Assembly: GCF_000165485.1 (NCBI RefSeq) | Contig: NC_014623.1 | Span: forward strand, 4,297,501-4,361,500 | Direction: 5' to 3' | Origin: Stigmatella aurantiaca DW4/3-1 | GTDB taxonomy: Bacteria; Myxococcota; Myxococcia; Myxococcales; Myxococcaceae | Length of the DNA stretch: 64,000 bases | In this document: one piece after another, positions 1-7,589 of the stretch | Layout of the letters: every line of letters begins with the position of its first letter | Position numbering within the stretch: the first letter of the stretch is position 1 | Notes under the pieces: generated by a model | Databases searched by the model: none | Told to the model about the DNA's origin: nothing | What the model saw: the letters and a program-made list of their open reading frames with translations, nothing else | Made by a program: the position numbers and the translations under genes

Positions 1-567
1 AATGACTTCGGGTGAGCTGGCGAGCAGTGGCACGAGCCGATGGACGGCCGCGAGGACCAAGGGAGTGCCGAGGATGAACAGCAAGCTCCAAAAGATCAGC
101 CGCTTGCTGGGGAATGGCCGGAACAGCAGCAGCAAGAACCCCGTCACGGCATACAAGGACAGAACATCGCCATACCAGAGCACGAAGATGTGGGTCAGCC
201 CCAGAAGGAGCAACACCGTCAGGCGGCGCACGTACAGGGGGAGGAAGGGCGTGCCCCGCTCCTGAGCCCGGCCCATTTGCAGGGCGAAGCCAAGGCCGAA
301 AAGGAACGAGAAGAGGGTCATCGCCTTGCCGGCGAGCAGGAACTCGAAGGCGTGGTGGGCGGCATGATCCATTGGCGTGGCCAGCAGGGGGGCAGCCCCT
401 CCCTTGGGCGAGGAATTCCTCCCGTTAAAATGCATATAGGCGTTCGAGACGAAGACGCCGCACAGGGCGAAGCCGCGAAGGACATCGAGGAAGAGCACCC
501 GCTCGCTGGAGTCAGCCGGGCGAATCTCCGCGGCACCGTGCGAAGTCAGGGAAGGCAGGAGGGCCAT
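1..567 (-). CDS. DUF418/YeiB-like membrane protein (3' end beyond window)
   Basis: Reading the minus strand from an ATG at 567, the frame stays open for 189 codons to the window edge, so only the N-terminal part is present. Near the start it has RVLFLDVLRGFALCGVFVSN (about residues 23-42), the typical opening of DUF418/YeiB membrane proteins, an acyltransferase-3-like family of unproven function. A second hydrophobic segment with TLFSFLFGLGFALQMG (about 86-101) and several further leucine-rich spans fit a polytopic inner-membrane protein. No strong ribosome-binding site precedes the ATG, so the start is tentative. The gene is divergent from the FolB/cupin gene at 717. The family assignment is fairly sure; the substrate is unknown. 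Confidence 0.75.
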   Translation of the reverse strand, partial: MALLPSLTSHGAAEIRPADSSERVLFLDVLRGFALCGVFVSNAYMHFNGRNSSPKGGAAPLLATPMDHAAHHAFEFLLAGKAMTLFSFLFGLGFALQMGRAQERGTPFLPLYVRRLTVLLLLGLTHIFVLWYGDVLSLYAVTGFLLLLFRPFPSKRLIFWSLLFILGTPLVLAAVHRLVPLLASSPEVI

Positions 568-716
568 GGGCCCAGCAGATGCGGCCCGCTTCTGGGCGTC
601 AAGGCGAGGGCGGACCGGTCTCCGCCCCGAGTGCTTCCCGCCGGATGAGGGGACAGGACCGCCGAAGTTTCATACGCTGATGCTTCCTCCCAGCCACCCG
701 ACAGGAGCCCCTCCTT

Positions 717-1526
717 ATGAATGAACCCCTGCGCCTGCCCGTGGAGACGGATGGCCAAGGGCGTCTGCTGGATGTCATCGAGCTGAGGGACTTCACGGTG
801 AAGTGCTTCCTGGGCGCCTCTTTGCTGGGGGGCGAGGCGGCCCAGCGGGTGAGCCTGGATGTGGCCATGTTTCTCGACACGCGGCGGGCCGCGATGGATG
901 GGCACCTGGCGCACACCGTCCACTACGGACGGCTGGCCGGAGAGCTGCGCTTCCTGCTGGAGTCCTGCCGCTTCGAGACACTGGAGCCGGTGGCGGAAGC
1001 GGTGGCCAGCTACGTGCTGCTGCCGCCCTCGCCGGATGCGCCCCATGTGCAGGTGCGGGCAGTCACTGTGCGTGTGGTCTGGGCAGACGCCCCTCAGGGG
1101 CAGGCCGTGCCCGCGGTGCAGGTGCACCGCCGCCACGGGAGCATCGTCTACGGGGTGGAGGCCAAGCCCTTTGGTCGCGTGGACATCGTCTGCGAGAGGC
1201 CCCGCTATGGCATCTACCGCCTGCGCATCAAGCCGGGAGGTTTCATTCCCACGCACATGCATCAGCAAATGGAGGAGAGCGAGCTGGTGCTGGGCAGTGG
1301 CTTGCTCTTGCAGGGCAGGGCGGTGCTCCAGGGCATGGTCTTCCACTGGCCGAAGGGCTTTGCCCACCGCTATGACAACCCCACGGAGATTGAGCAGTCG
1401 GTGCTGTGCGTGGACCGGCCCGGCTTCATCCCCGCGGACGAGGTGGAGTTGGAAGAGCCGCAGGGAGGATTGCAACCGGTGCAGGGGCACTCCTACTACC
1501 CTGCGGAAGATCCCCACCTGACTTGA
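717..1526 (+). CDS. FolB-like domain fused to a C-terminal cupin domain
   Basis: 269 aa, two domains. Residues 1-125 resemble dihydroneopterin aldolase/epimerase (FolB fold): RDFTVKCFLGA, then HLAHTVHYGRLAGELRFLLE and a TLEPVAEAVASYVL segment. Residues about 145-245 form a small cupin with THMHQQMEESELVLGSG and a late H (GFAHRYDN), i.e. a plausible metal site. In true FolB the early WERExxQ glutamate and the late KPxA lysine are catalytic. Here those places read LGGEAAQRV and VVWADAPQ, so normal aldolase activity is doubtful. The start is supported by GGAG a few bases upstream of ATG 717. The fusion may have a regulatory or isomerase role; I do not know its function. Confidence 0.7.
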   Translation: MNEPLRLPVETDGQGRLLDVIELRDFTVKCFLGASLLGGEAAQRVSLDVAMFLDTRRAAMDGHLAHTVHYGRLAGELRFLLESCRFETLEPVAEAVASYVLLPPSPDAPHVQVRAVTVRVVWADAPQGQAVPAVQVHRRHGSIVYGVEAKPFGRVDIVCERPRYGIYRLRIKPGGFIPTHMHQQMEESELVLGSGLLLQGRAVLQGMVFHWPKGFAHRYDNPTEIEQSVLCVDRPGFIPADEVELEEPQGGLQPVQGHSYYPAEDPHLT

Positions 1527-1540
1527 GACACAGGGGGCGC

Positions 1541-2440
1541 TCAGTCGAGGAAGCGGCGCTCCCAGTGCTGCACGTCCTCCTCACGGAGGCAGGGCATCAG
1601 CCTGCTCGGTTCATGGAAGAGCCATGACTCCAACACGCGATAGGCGGGGAGGTTATCTCCGCGAGTGGTGTCACCGGCTTCAGGCCATGAACCGAGCGTT
1701 ATCAGAGCCCTGTCGCCTTCTATTTCCTGAACGGTGGTTCCCGGTGAGTGGAGGCGGGAGCGTAGGGCAGTGGCACCTCCGAGTTCTCCGAGGAGGGGCT
1801 GGCCGAGAAAAGTCAGCCAAGCCGGACCTCTGAAGCGTGTGCCGAGCTTCCAGCCGAGCGATTCTGGGCATGGAACATCGATGCCTGGATGGCGGAAACA
1901 GTGCGGGGCAATTTTCTGCTCGATACCTGCCAGATCCAGTTCGCCGTTGAAGGACAATCCGGCGTAGCCAGAGCAATAGGGGAGGGGCTGGGCCATCTCC
2001 AGCGCCAGTTCGCGCACGTGATCGGGGCCGTGTTTCTCCAAGAACTCTGTTGGCAGCCAACAACTCATGACACATGTCGCATTTTGCGTGTCGTGCACAG
2101 AGGGGGTGAGCAGATCTTTTCCGTAGTACTCGAAGCGGTATGGCTCTCCGCTCTCTGGGGCGTCGTAGAGTCGGATGACGCCTCCCCGCGCTTCGCGCAA
2201 CTTCCGCCGTGTGATCGCCCAGCCGGTCTCGTCGAGCTTCTGATATTCGCCGTCTGGGTCAATGTACCAGCCGAGAGCCCCTTGCCCGATGGCGCTTAGA
2301 TACGCCTCCAGCGCCCGCTCCACGGCTTGCGCAACTTCCATATGGGTGTGACGCATGAAGAAGGTCAGGCTCAGCCCCTCACGCACCACGAGGGAGCCGT
2401 TCTTCGCCATGAGGCGGATTCTTGGATAGTGTTCGCTCAT
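1541..2440 (-). CDS. DUF3396 (type VI immunity-like) protein
   Basis: 299 aa from the ATG at 2440, which overlaps the TGA of the upstream gene (ATGA, 2437-2440) and so is the likely translationally coupled start; the frame is open further upstream but that would run through the preceding gene. Features I associate with DUF3396 include the N-terminal block VREGLSLTFFMRHTH, a central SCWLPTEFLEKHGPDHVREL, and the glycine-rich SGYAGLSFNGELD. Members of this family act as immunity proteins against PD-(D/E)xK-type nuclease effectors. The gene directly upstream encodes such a nuclease-like domain, which supports the reading. Base composition is visibly lower in GC than neighbouring genes. Family assignment is from memory, not a search. 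Confidence 0.72.
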   Translation of the reverse strand: MSEHYPRIRLMAKNGSLVVREGLSLTFFMRHTHMEVAQAVERALEAYLSAIGQGALGWYIDPDGEYQKLDETGWAITRRKLREARGGVIRLYDAPESGEPYRFEYYGKDLLTPSVHDTQNATCVMSCWLPTEFLEKHGPDHVRELALEMAQPLPYCSGYAGLSFNGELDLAGIEQKIAPHCFRHPGIDVPCPESLGWKLGTRFRGPAWLTFLGQPLLGELGGATALRSRLHSPGTTVQEIEGDRALITLGSWPEAGDTTRGDNLPAYRVLESWLFHEPSRLMPCLREEDVQHWERRFLD

Positions 2441-3015
2441 TCCAGCACTCCCCATCGGGGTATCACACGGAAAGCACGCGCTTTTAGGACGCTTTCGTAA
2501 GCCTGCTTCTGGGTGAGATCCTGGTGAGGATGGCCTCTCGGGTATTCTCTCCAAGCGGGACGTCCATCGTTGACGCACGGAAATTTAAAGTCGAAGACGC
2601 GCTGGATTTGGAGCGGGCTGCCCGTGTGGATGACGATGTCGGGTTCGAGGCTGCCGCGCAGTTCTGCGCTCCTGCCTGAGTCCAGTTGGGCCTTCACTTG
2701 ATCTGGGGAGAGGTATTGCACCTTTCCGGTGCGAAAATCGAGATGGTACCGAGGTGAAATCGAGAAGCCATCGGGCTTCAGCTCCTGAAGCTTCTCCTGC
2801 GCGCATTGAAGAGCCTCATCGTGCTGTTCGATGCCCAGTTGCATGGCACGGGTCATGTGCCTGCCATGGGAGTCGACGCCAACGCTCTCGCTGCATTCCT
2901 GGTGAGTCGGGCCCCTGTTTCCAAAGTGCTTGGTCATCACCGAAGAACGGGCCTCGTCCTCGCACTCGGCGAGGGCTTTGTGGATGCGCGCCTCGAGCGC
3001 GGCATCGATGGCCAT
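2437..3015 (-). CDS. PD-(D/E)xK nuclease-like effector, C-terminal part
   Basis: 192 aa from the first ATG in this frame (3015), with a weak AAGG about 10 nt upstream. The C-terminal half carries a readable PD-(D/E)xK nuclease core: EPDIVIHTG (PD at 125-126), then RVFDFKFPC (DFK at 142-144), then QKQAY (Q169/Y173), matching the QxxxY element of RecB/Cas4-like nucleases. The gene stops inside the start codon of a DUF3396 protein, the known immunity type for such nucleases. The frame remains open upstream of 3015 to at least 3276 (AALHLSAGAKVAS precedes the Met), suggesting the true protein is longer and its signal sequence is in another frame (see 3016-3278). The function as an antibacterial toxin is inferred. 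Confidence 0.62.
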   Translation of the reverse strand: MAIDAALEARIHKALAECEDEARSSVMTKHFGNRGPTHQECSESVGVDSHGRHMTRAMQLGIEQHDEALQCAQEKLQELKPDGFSISPRYHLDFRTGKVQYLSPDQVKAQLDSGRSAELRGSLEPDIVIHTGSPLQIQRVFDFKFPCVNDGRPAWREYPRGHPHQDLTQKQAYESVLKARAFRVIPRWGVLE

Positions 3016-3278
3016 ACTTGCAACCTTGGCCCCCGCAGAGAGATGGAGTGCAGCGCTTGGTGGACCTGGGCGAGGTGCTGGGGACGCTGGGACGACGGGA
3101 AATTGCTCGCCCGGATGGGGACGGCACAGAAGCGGATTCCGGGAGCAGGAAGCCGTGGCGGAGCCTGTGCTCTGCGCGTAGGTGCGAGGAGCACGGTGGG
3201 TGAGCCACAGGCGGTCAGTCCCAGGCCAAGGGCAAGTGCCGTCGGTACAAGCCCCGTGAGGCTGAGTCTGGACCTCAT
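3016..3278 (-). pseudogene. Out-of-frame lipoprotein signal region preceding the nuclease
   Basis: From an ATG at 3278 one frame gives MRSRLSLTGLVPTALALG and then GLTACGS, a textbook lipoprotein signal with lipobox LTAC, followed by low-complexity sequence. The nuclease continues in a different frame, which is itself open through this stretch (ending PRPGPPSAALHLSAGAKVAS just before Met 3015). A single frameshift between about 3050 and 3220 would join the two into one lipoprotein-nuclease of about 275 aa. It could be a real mutation, a sequencing error, or two unrelated frames. I see no clear ribosome-binding site before 3278. Confidence 0.45.
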
Positions 3279-3318
3279 TATTGTCTCGACGAGCGCATCA
3301 TGAGGGAGAAGCAATCTG

Positions 3319-6300
3319 TCATGAGCCCGCCGGGGTAGGGCTCGCTGAGGTGGTGCGTGCGGCGAGGCGCAGCAACTCATCGTCCGAGAGCTGCTCGGTG
3401 GCGAGCGCGGAGGGCTCGGTTTTGACCCGTTCCACCTTTCCACTGCGGACGACGTGGAACTCGCCCGTGCCCTGGCCGGGAATCTTCGCGGTGAAGTCCA
3501 CCCGCGCCTCGCTGAGCATGGGCTTCATCTTCTCCAGGGACGTCCGCTCCTTCACGCGGCCGATGAACCAGGAGCGGATGTTGTCGCGGCACTTGTAATC
3601 GAAGTCCCCCGGGCTCTGGGTGGCCAGGAGCAGCCCCAAGCCCCCCGAGCGTGCCCGCTTGATGAGGTTCTCCATGGGCTGCTTGGTGGAGGGCTGGCGC
3701 ATCGCGGGCAGGTACATGTCCGCCTCGTCGAACATGAGGACGGCTTGGAGCGTGGGGGAGGGGTTGCGGCTGAGCCAGCGCGTCACGTCGATGAGCAGCT
3801 GGGATACCCAGAAGAGGACGTTGTTGTTGTCCCCGAGGAACTTGGTGCTCAGGATGCTCAGGCGCGTCTTGCCCGGCTTCGCGTGCGCGCCCCGGCCGAA
3901 CAGCAGGTCCATGTCGAGCTTCTCGGCGTCGCGTCCCAGGAGCAGCCGGGCATCCAGGTTGAGCCGGTCCAGATCGTCGGCCACCTTGTCGAACAACTTC
4001 GTGTCCAGCCGGCCCGCGGCATTCACCAGGCGTGGATCCTTGTCCCCGATGAAGCGGACAAGCCGCGGCAAGGTGACATCATCGCTCGAGAGCTGGATGA
4101 ACTGATCGATGGCCTGGGTGAGCAGGGTGCGGCAGGACTTGTCTTTGGGACTGTTCCGGTAGTCGAGCATGCCCGCCAGCGCCTCGGCGGCATGGCGAGT
4201 CCCCTGCTGGCGGTCGAACTCCGGCAGGGTGCTCAGCCCGTCCGGCACGATGGGGATGGCCAGCGGGCGGCCATTGGGATGGCCCGGGGTGAAGAGGGCC
4301 ACATCGAGCCGCTCGTGGAGCTGGGCCCGGCGCTCGCTGCGGCGGGCGTCTGCCAGTGGGTGGGTCCAGAAGGCTTCGGAGGCGTAGCCCGCGAGATCTC
4401 CCTTCCGATCCACGAGGATGGCGGGGATGCCCTGGAGAAGAAGTTGCTCGATGACGTTGAGGGCGAGCGTCGTCTTGCCGCTGCCTGGACCTCCGAGGAA
4501 CGCGGCGTGCTGCGTCAGCTCTTGGGGACTGAGCAGGACAGGCTCTCGCAGCAGGCTCTCCTCCTCGCCGATTCGAATGGCGTTGTGCTGCACGGGCGTT
4601 TTTTTGACGTCCTTCGGAGGCTGGATGGGCGGGTCTTCGGTCTTGCGCGGAGACTTGGGCGTGAGGTCTGCCGTTAGAGGGACCTGCTGCGGCTTGTCGT
4701 TGGCCGGAGGGAGGACCTGGGACTCTGGCGAGCGTGGTGCCAGGGGCTCCTTGGATCGCAAGTGGTCCAAGTCGAGGATGTCCCGTAGGGGCTTGAGCTG
4801 GGTGAGGGGCTTGGCGGAGCGCAGCCAGGCGGCGAAGTCGGGACGGGACCCATGCTGCTGACGGAAGTTGCGCAGGGACAACAGGGCGCGGCTGTCACTG
4901 TCCTCCAGCACCGCCCGGCGCCCGCCCTTGCTGATGAGCTTGCCGAGATGGATGGAGGTGGTGGCCTTGGGGTTGCTTGGAAAATCACTGGTTCGGACGA
5001 CCACGGGCGTCCGGCCCCGGGCCTCCTTCCGGGCCTGCTCAATCTGGTTGGCGAGGCCGCCGCGCGCGGTGCCCTTGTTGCAGAGGGCCAGGTGCAGCTT
5101 CTCGTCTCCCGGGGAGACATCCACCTGGATGGACTCACCGGTGAGGCGCGCATCGAAGCGGTGCCCCGTCTCGACTTCCTCCGCGCTGGTCCGAAGCGCC
5201 CAGACGAGCAACTCGGCGATCTGGGCGTCCTCTTCGGGCGGTGGCGTGGAGTTCGTGGAACGGAAGTCGTTCCAGAGCTGGTCCAGCTCCAGCGCCTTCC
5301 GCTCCTCGTCCTTGGAAGGGAGCTTGGGCTGGGAAGCGGGGGGGCTCAAGGGGAAGTGCTCGGGCAACGCTCCCGTGCGGCTGGCCTGTTCGCGCCAGAG
5401 GCGGCAGGCATCGAGCACCTCGCGGGTGCTCAAGCCCGCGAGCTTCTCGAAGCCTTCGTGAGGGAAGGGGAAGGTGGGCTCGGCGGGATCGAACGGGGCA
5501 TTCTCGAGCGCATAAAGGTGCTCCAGGCGGCGCTCGGCGATGAGCCGGGCCTCCTCGGCCGTGCGCAGGTTCTCCAGCTTGAGGGTGTCCGGATCCCGTT
5601 CGATGCGGTCCAGGAGGGACTGGGTGAGCTGGCCCCGGAGGCCTGTCCAGAAGGTGTGCAGGCAGCTGATGACGATGACAGAGGAGGGCGCTCGCTCCGC
5701 GAAGTCACACAGCAGGTGCATGGCCCGGCGGAAGGCCTGTGCGTTCGCCGCCTCGATGTCGAAGCCCTCGAGCTGGTCCACGCACAGCACCAGGGAGTGG
5801 CCGAGCACGGCGGCGAGCTGACCCAGGTGCTCCACCATCTCCTGGGGATGGTTGTCATGGATGCGCGGCACCAGCTCGCCCAGCACCTTGCGATCGTTGC
5901 CGGACAGGTCCTCGCAGCGCAGGTACTTGAGGACCCGGCTGCGGATGCGAGGGTCATCTCGCTGGAGAAAGAGCAAGGCGCGCAGCAGGTCCAGATCGAG
6001 CTTCTTGAAGCGCGCCTGCTTTTGCAGATCGTCCGCGGCGGTCTCCACCAGGTGAGGGATGTCCTCCGAGTCTTGCTCCGGATTGGCGAGCAGGGCGGCC
6101 ACTTTGCCGCAGTGGGAGAGCAGCAGGTCCGAGAGCTTCCGCAAGCCGGAGCGGGACTCGGTGGACTCGTGGTAGGGCTGGTCCAGCGAGTCGATGAGGT
6201 TGGAGAGGACGTAGCGCCCGTAATTGCTCGTGGACGTCGTCATCTGCATGTAGCCCACGAAGCCCAGGGAGCGCTCATGGGCCAGGGTCCGGAAGGCTCG

Positions 6301-6540
6301 CAGCAGGTGCGTCTTTCCGCAGCCCGAGTCTCCGAGCAGCAGCAGGATGCGTCCCGAGTCCAGGCCGGGAGGCGTGGTGGCCCGCTGAAGCAGCCGCTCG
6401 AAGGTGGCCCGGGCCCCCTGGTGAACCGTCTCGACGTCGAACGGGTCCTCCCGCCAGATTTCATGGCGGTGCTGGATGGAGTGGAAGACCTCGGTGCGGT
6501 CAGAGAGAAAAGAAGCAAGACGGAGATCGTTCGAATGCAT
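3319..6540 (-). CDS. Dual-ATPase protein: N-terminal STAND/AAA ATPase plus C-terminal HerA-type motor
   Basis: 1073 aa from ATG 6540 (GGGGGA Shine-Dalgarno 6-7 nt upstream; a GTG two codons earlier is possible). The first P-loop module has Walker A GDSGCGKTH (about 70-78) and a Walker B-like SLVLCVDQLEGF (about 249-260). The middle (about 440-590) is unassigned. After a proline/lysine-rich linker (about 600-650) comes a HerA/FtsK-like motor: Walker A GGPGSGKTT (about 683-691), LVDRKGDL, Walker B VLMFDEADMYLP (about 935-946) and LLLATQSPGD (about 971-980). It is the last gene of a tight operon with a winged-helix protein and a DUF559 nuclease. HerA motors usually translocate DNA for a partner nuclease, which suggests the DUF559 protein is that partner. 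A BREX/DISARM-type match was considered, but gene content differs. Confidence 0.8.
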   Translation of the reverse strand: MHSNDLRLASFLSDRTEVFHSIQHRHEIWREDPFDVETVHQGARATFERLLQRATTPPGLDSGRILLLLGDSGCGKTHLLRAFRTLAHERSLGFVGYMQMTTSTSNYGRYVLSNLIDSLDQPYHESTESRSGLRKLSDLLLSHCGKVAALLANPEQDSEDIPHLVETAADDLQKQARFKKLDLDLLRALLFLQRDDPRIRSRVLKYLRCEDLSGNDRKVLGELVPRIHDNHPQEMVEHLGQLAAVLGHSLVLCVDQLEGFDIEAANAQAFRRAMHLLCDFAERAPSSVIVISCLHTFWTGLRGQLTQSLLDRIERDPDTLKLENLRTAEEARLIAERRLEHLYALENAPFDPAEPTFPFPHEGFEKLAGLSTREVLDACRLWREQASRTGALPEHFPLSPPASQPKLPSKDEERKALELDQLWNDFRSTNSTPPPEEDAQIAELLVWALRTSAEEVETGHRFDARLTGESIQVDVSPGDEKLHLALCNKGTARGGLANQIEQARKEARGRTPVVVRTSDFPSNPKATTSIHLGKLISKGGRRAVLEDSDSRALLSLRNFRQQHGSRPDFAAWLRSAKPLTQLKPLRDILDLDHLRSKEPLAPRSPESQVLPPANDKPQQVPLTADLTPKSPRKTEDPPIQPPKDVKKTPVQHNAIRIGEEESLLREPVLLSPQELTQHAAFLGGPGSGKTTLALNVIEQLLLQGIPAILVDRKGDLAGYASEAFWTHPLADARRSERRAQLHERLDVALFTPGHPNGRPLAIPIVPDGLSTLPEFDRQQGTRHAAEALAGMLDYRNSPKDKSCRTLLTQAIDQFIQLSSDDVTLPRLVRFIGDKDPRLVNAAGRLDTKLFDKVADDLDRLNLDARLLLGRDAEKLDMDLLFGRGAHAKPGKTRLSILSTKFLGDNNNVLFWVSQLLIDVTRWLSRNPSPTLQAVLMFDEADMYLPAMRQPSTKQPMENLIKRARSGGLGLLLATQSPGDFDYKCRDNIRSWFIGRVKERTSLEKMKPMLSEARVDFTAKIPGQGTGEFHVVRSGKVERVKTEPSALATEQLSDDELLRLAARTTSASPTPAGS

Positions 6541-6575
6541 GGGCACTCCCCCAGTTGCCGGACAGTGTGAACGCT

Positions 6576-7589
6576 CTACAGGGCGATGAAGTGAAAGGTG
6601 GCGCCGAGGTAGCGGGTCTCCGAGGCGGCGACGTCCGCGGGATCCATCAGCTCGACCATGTCGGCGCGGCTCAGGGACAGAAGGCGCTTCTGGTTCGCCT
6701 CGATGAGCCGGTTCTTGAAGGACTGCTCATCCAGGCCGGGGTGCTGCATGGCGCGCCAGATGTGGGAAATGAAGACACGGTCCTCTCCGAAGCGGCCACT
6801 GGTCGCGGAGCGGGCGGTGTGCAGCACACGCTCGGCAAAGGAGGACAGCGCTTCCTCGGAGTCGATGGCGGGCGGCTCGGAGCCGGTGGTGGGCGGCTCG
6901 GGGTCGGGTCCGGTCTCTTGGGTGGGAATGAGCCAGGATTGCAGGGCCGCCAACCGGAGGCTCTCCGCGCCCGTGCGCCGCGCCCCCACGCTCCGGGCGG
7001 CGAGCTGTTGCAGGGCTTGCGCCGGGCTCACCTCGCGCGAGGCCTGGAGCACCTTGCCCAGCAGGAAGGACTGCACGGCCGTCAGGGTGAAGGGTTTGTC
7101 CGAGTCCACGCCGAGCTGCTTCCAGCACAGCGCATCCCGGACCTGGGCCAGGCTCCGCGTGCCCGGCTCGCCCAGTCCAGACTGCTTTTGTACGAGGACG
7201 GCCCGCAGGCCATCCGCGCTTCCCAGCCGGGCCACGTTGGCGGCCGAGGGGGAGAGCCCCAGGGATTTCGCCGTCAGGTATTTGAGCCGGAGTTGCTTCC
7301 AGGTCAGGCCCTTGGGAGGCCGCTCTACCCCGAGCGCCTCCACCGCCTGTTGACGGCCTTCGGCCGTGAGGTTCAATCCCTTGCGCGCGGTCTGCTGCAC
7401 GAGCCCGTCTGTTTCCAGCGACGCCAGGGATTGGTCGAGCTGGGCGCTCCACTCGCCGCTGCTCCAGCGGTGCTCGACGAGGGGCTTCAACGCCCGGGAC
7501 AGGTCATTCCGAGAGCCTTTTCCTTGCGCGCGCGTCAGCAGCCACAAGAGCGCCAATTCGCTGATGCGAGACCTCTCAGTCCCCGCCAT
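6576..7589 (-). CDS. Winged-helix-like adaptor of the HerA/DUF559 operon
   Basis: 337 aa. Start chosen at ATG 7589, six bases after GGGGAGG; it overlaps the end of the upstream nuclease gene by 14 nt. Residues 8-90 look like a winged helix (ISELALLWLLTRAQGKGS, then SLASLETDGLVQQTARKG, TAEGRQQAVEALG). A second helical region (about 95-220) precedes a Pro/Glu linker (about 223-246). The C-terminus (about 247-337) is a distinct compact domain with DRVFISHIWRAM, LLSLSRADMVELMDP and the final SETRYLGATFHFIAL. I do not recognise it as a named family. In context it could bind DNA or connect nuclease and motor; this is inference from operon structure only. Confidence 0.6.
   Translation of the reverse strand: MAGTERSRISELALLWLLTRAQGKGSRNDLSRALKPLVEHRWSSGEWSAQLDQSLASLETDGLVQQTARKGLNLTAEGRQQAVEALGVERPPKGLTWKQLRLKYLTAKSLGLSPSAANVARLGSADGLRAVLVQKQSGLGEPGTRSLAQVRDALCWKQLGVDSDKPFTLTAVQSFLLGKVLQASREVSPAQALQQLAARSVGARRTGAESLRLAALQSWLIPTQETGPDPEPPTTGSEPPAIDSEEALSSFAERVLHTARSATSGRFGEDRVFISHIWRAMQHPGLDEQSFKNRLIEANQKRLLSLSRADMVELMDPADVAASETRYLGATFHFIAL

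Noticed and set aside
4852..6570. Long plus-strand frames opposite the HerA-type gene (572 aa and others)
   Set aside because: Antisense shadow of a GC-rich gene; no protein-family features or ribosome-binding site.
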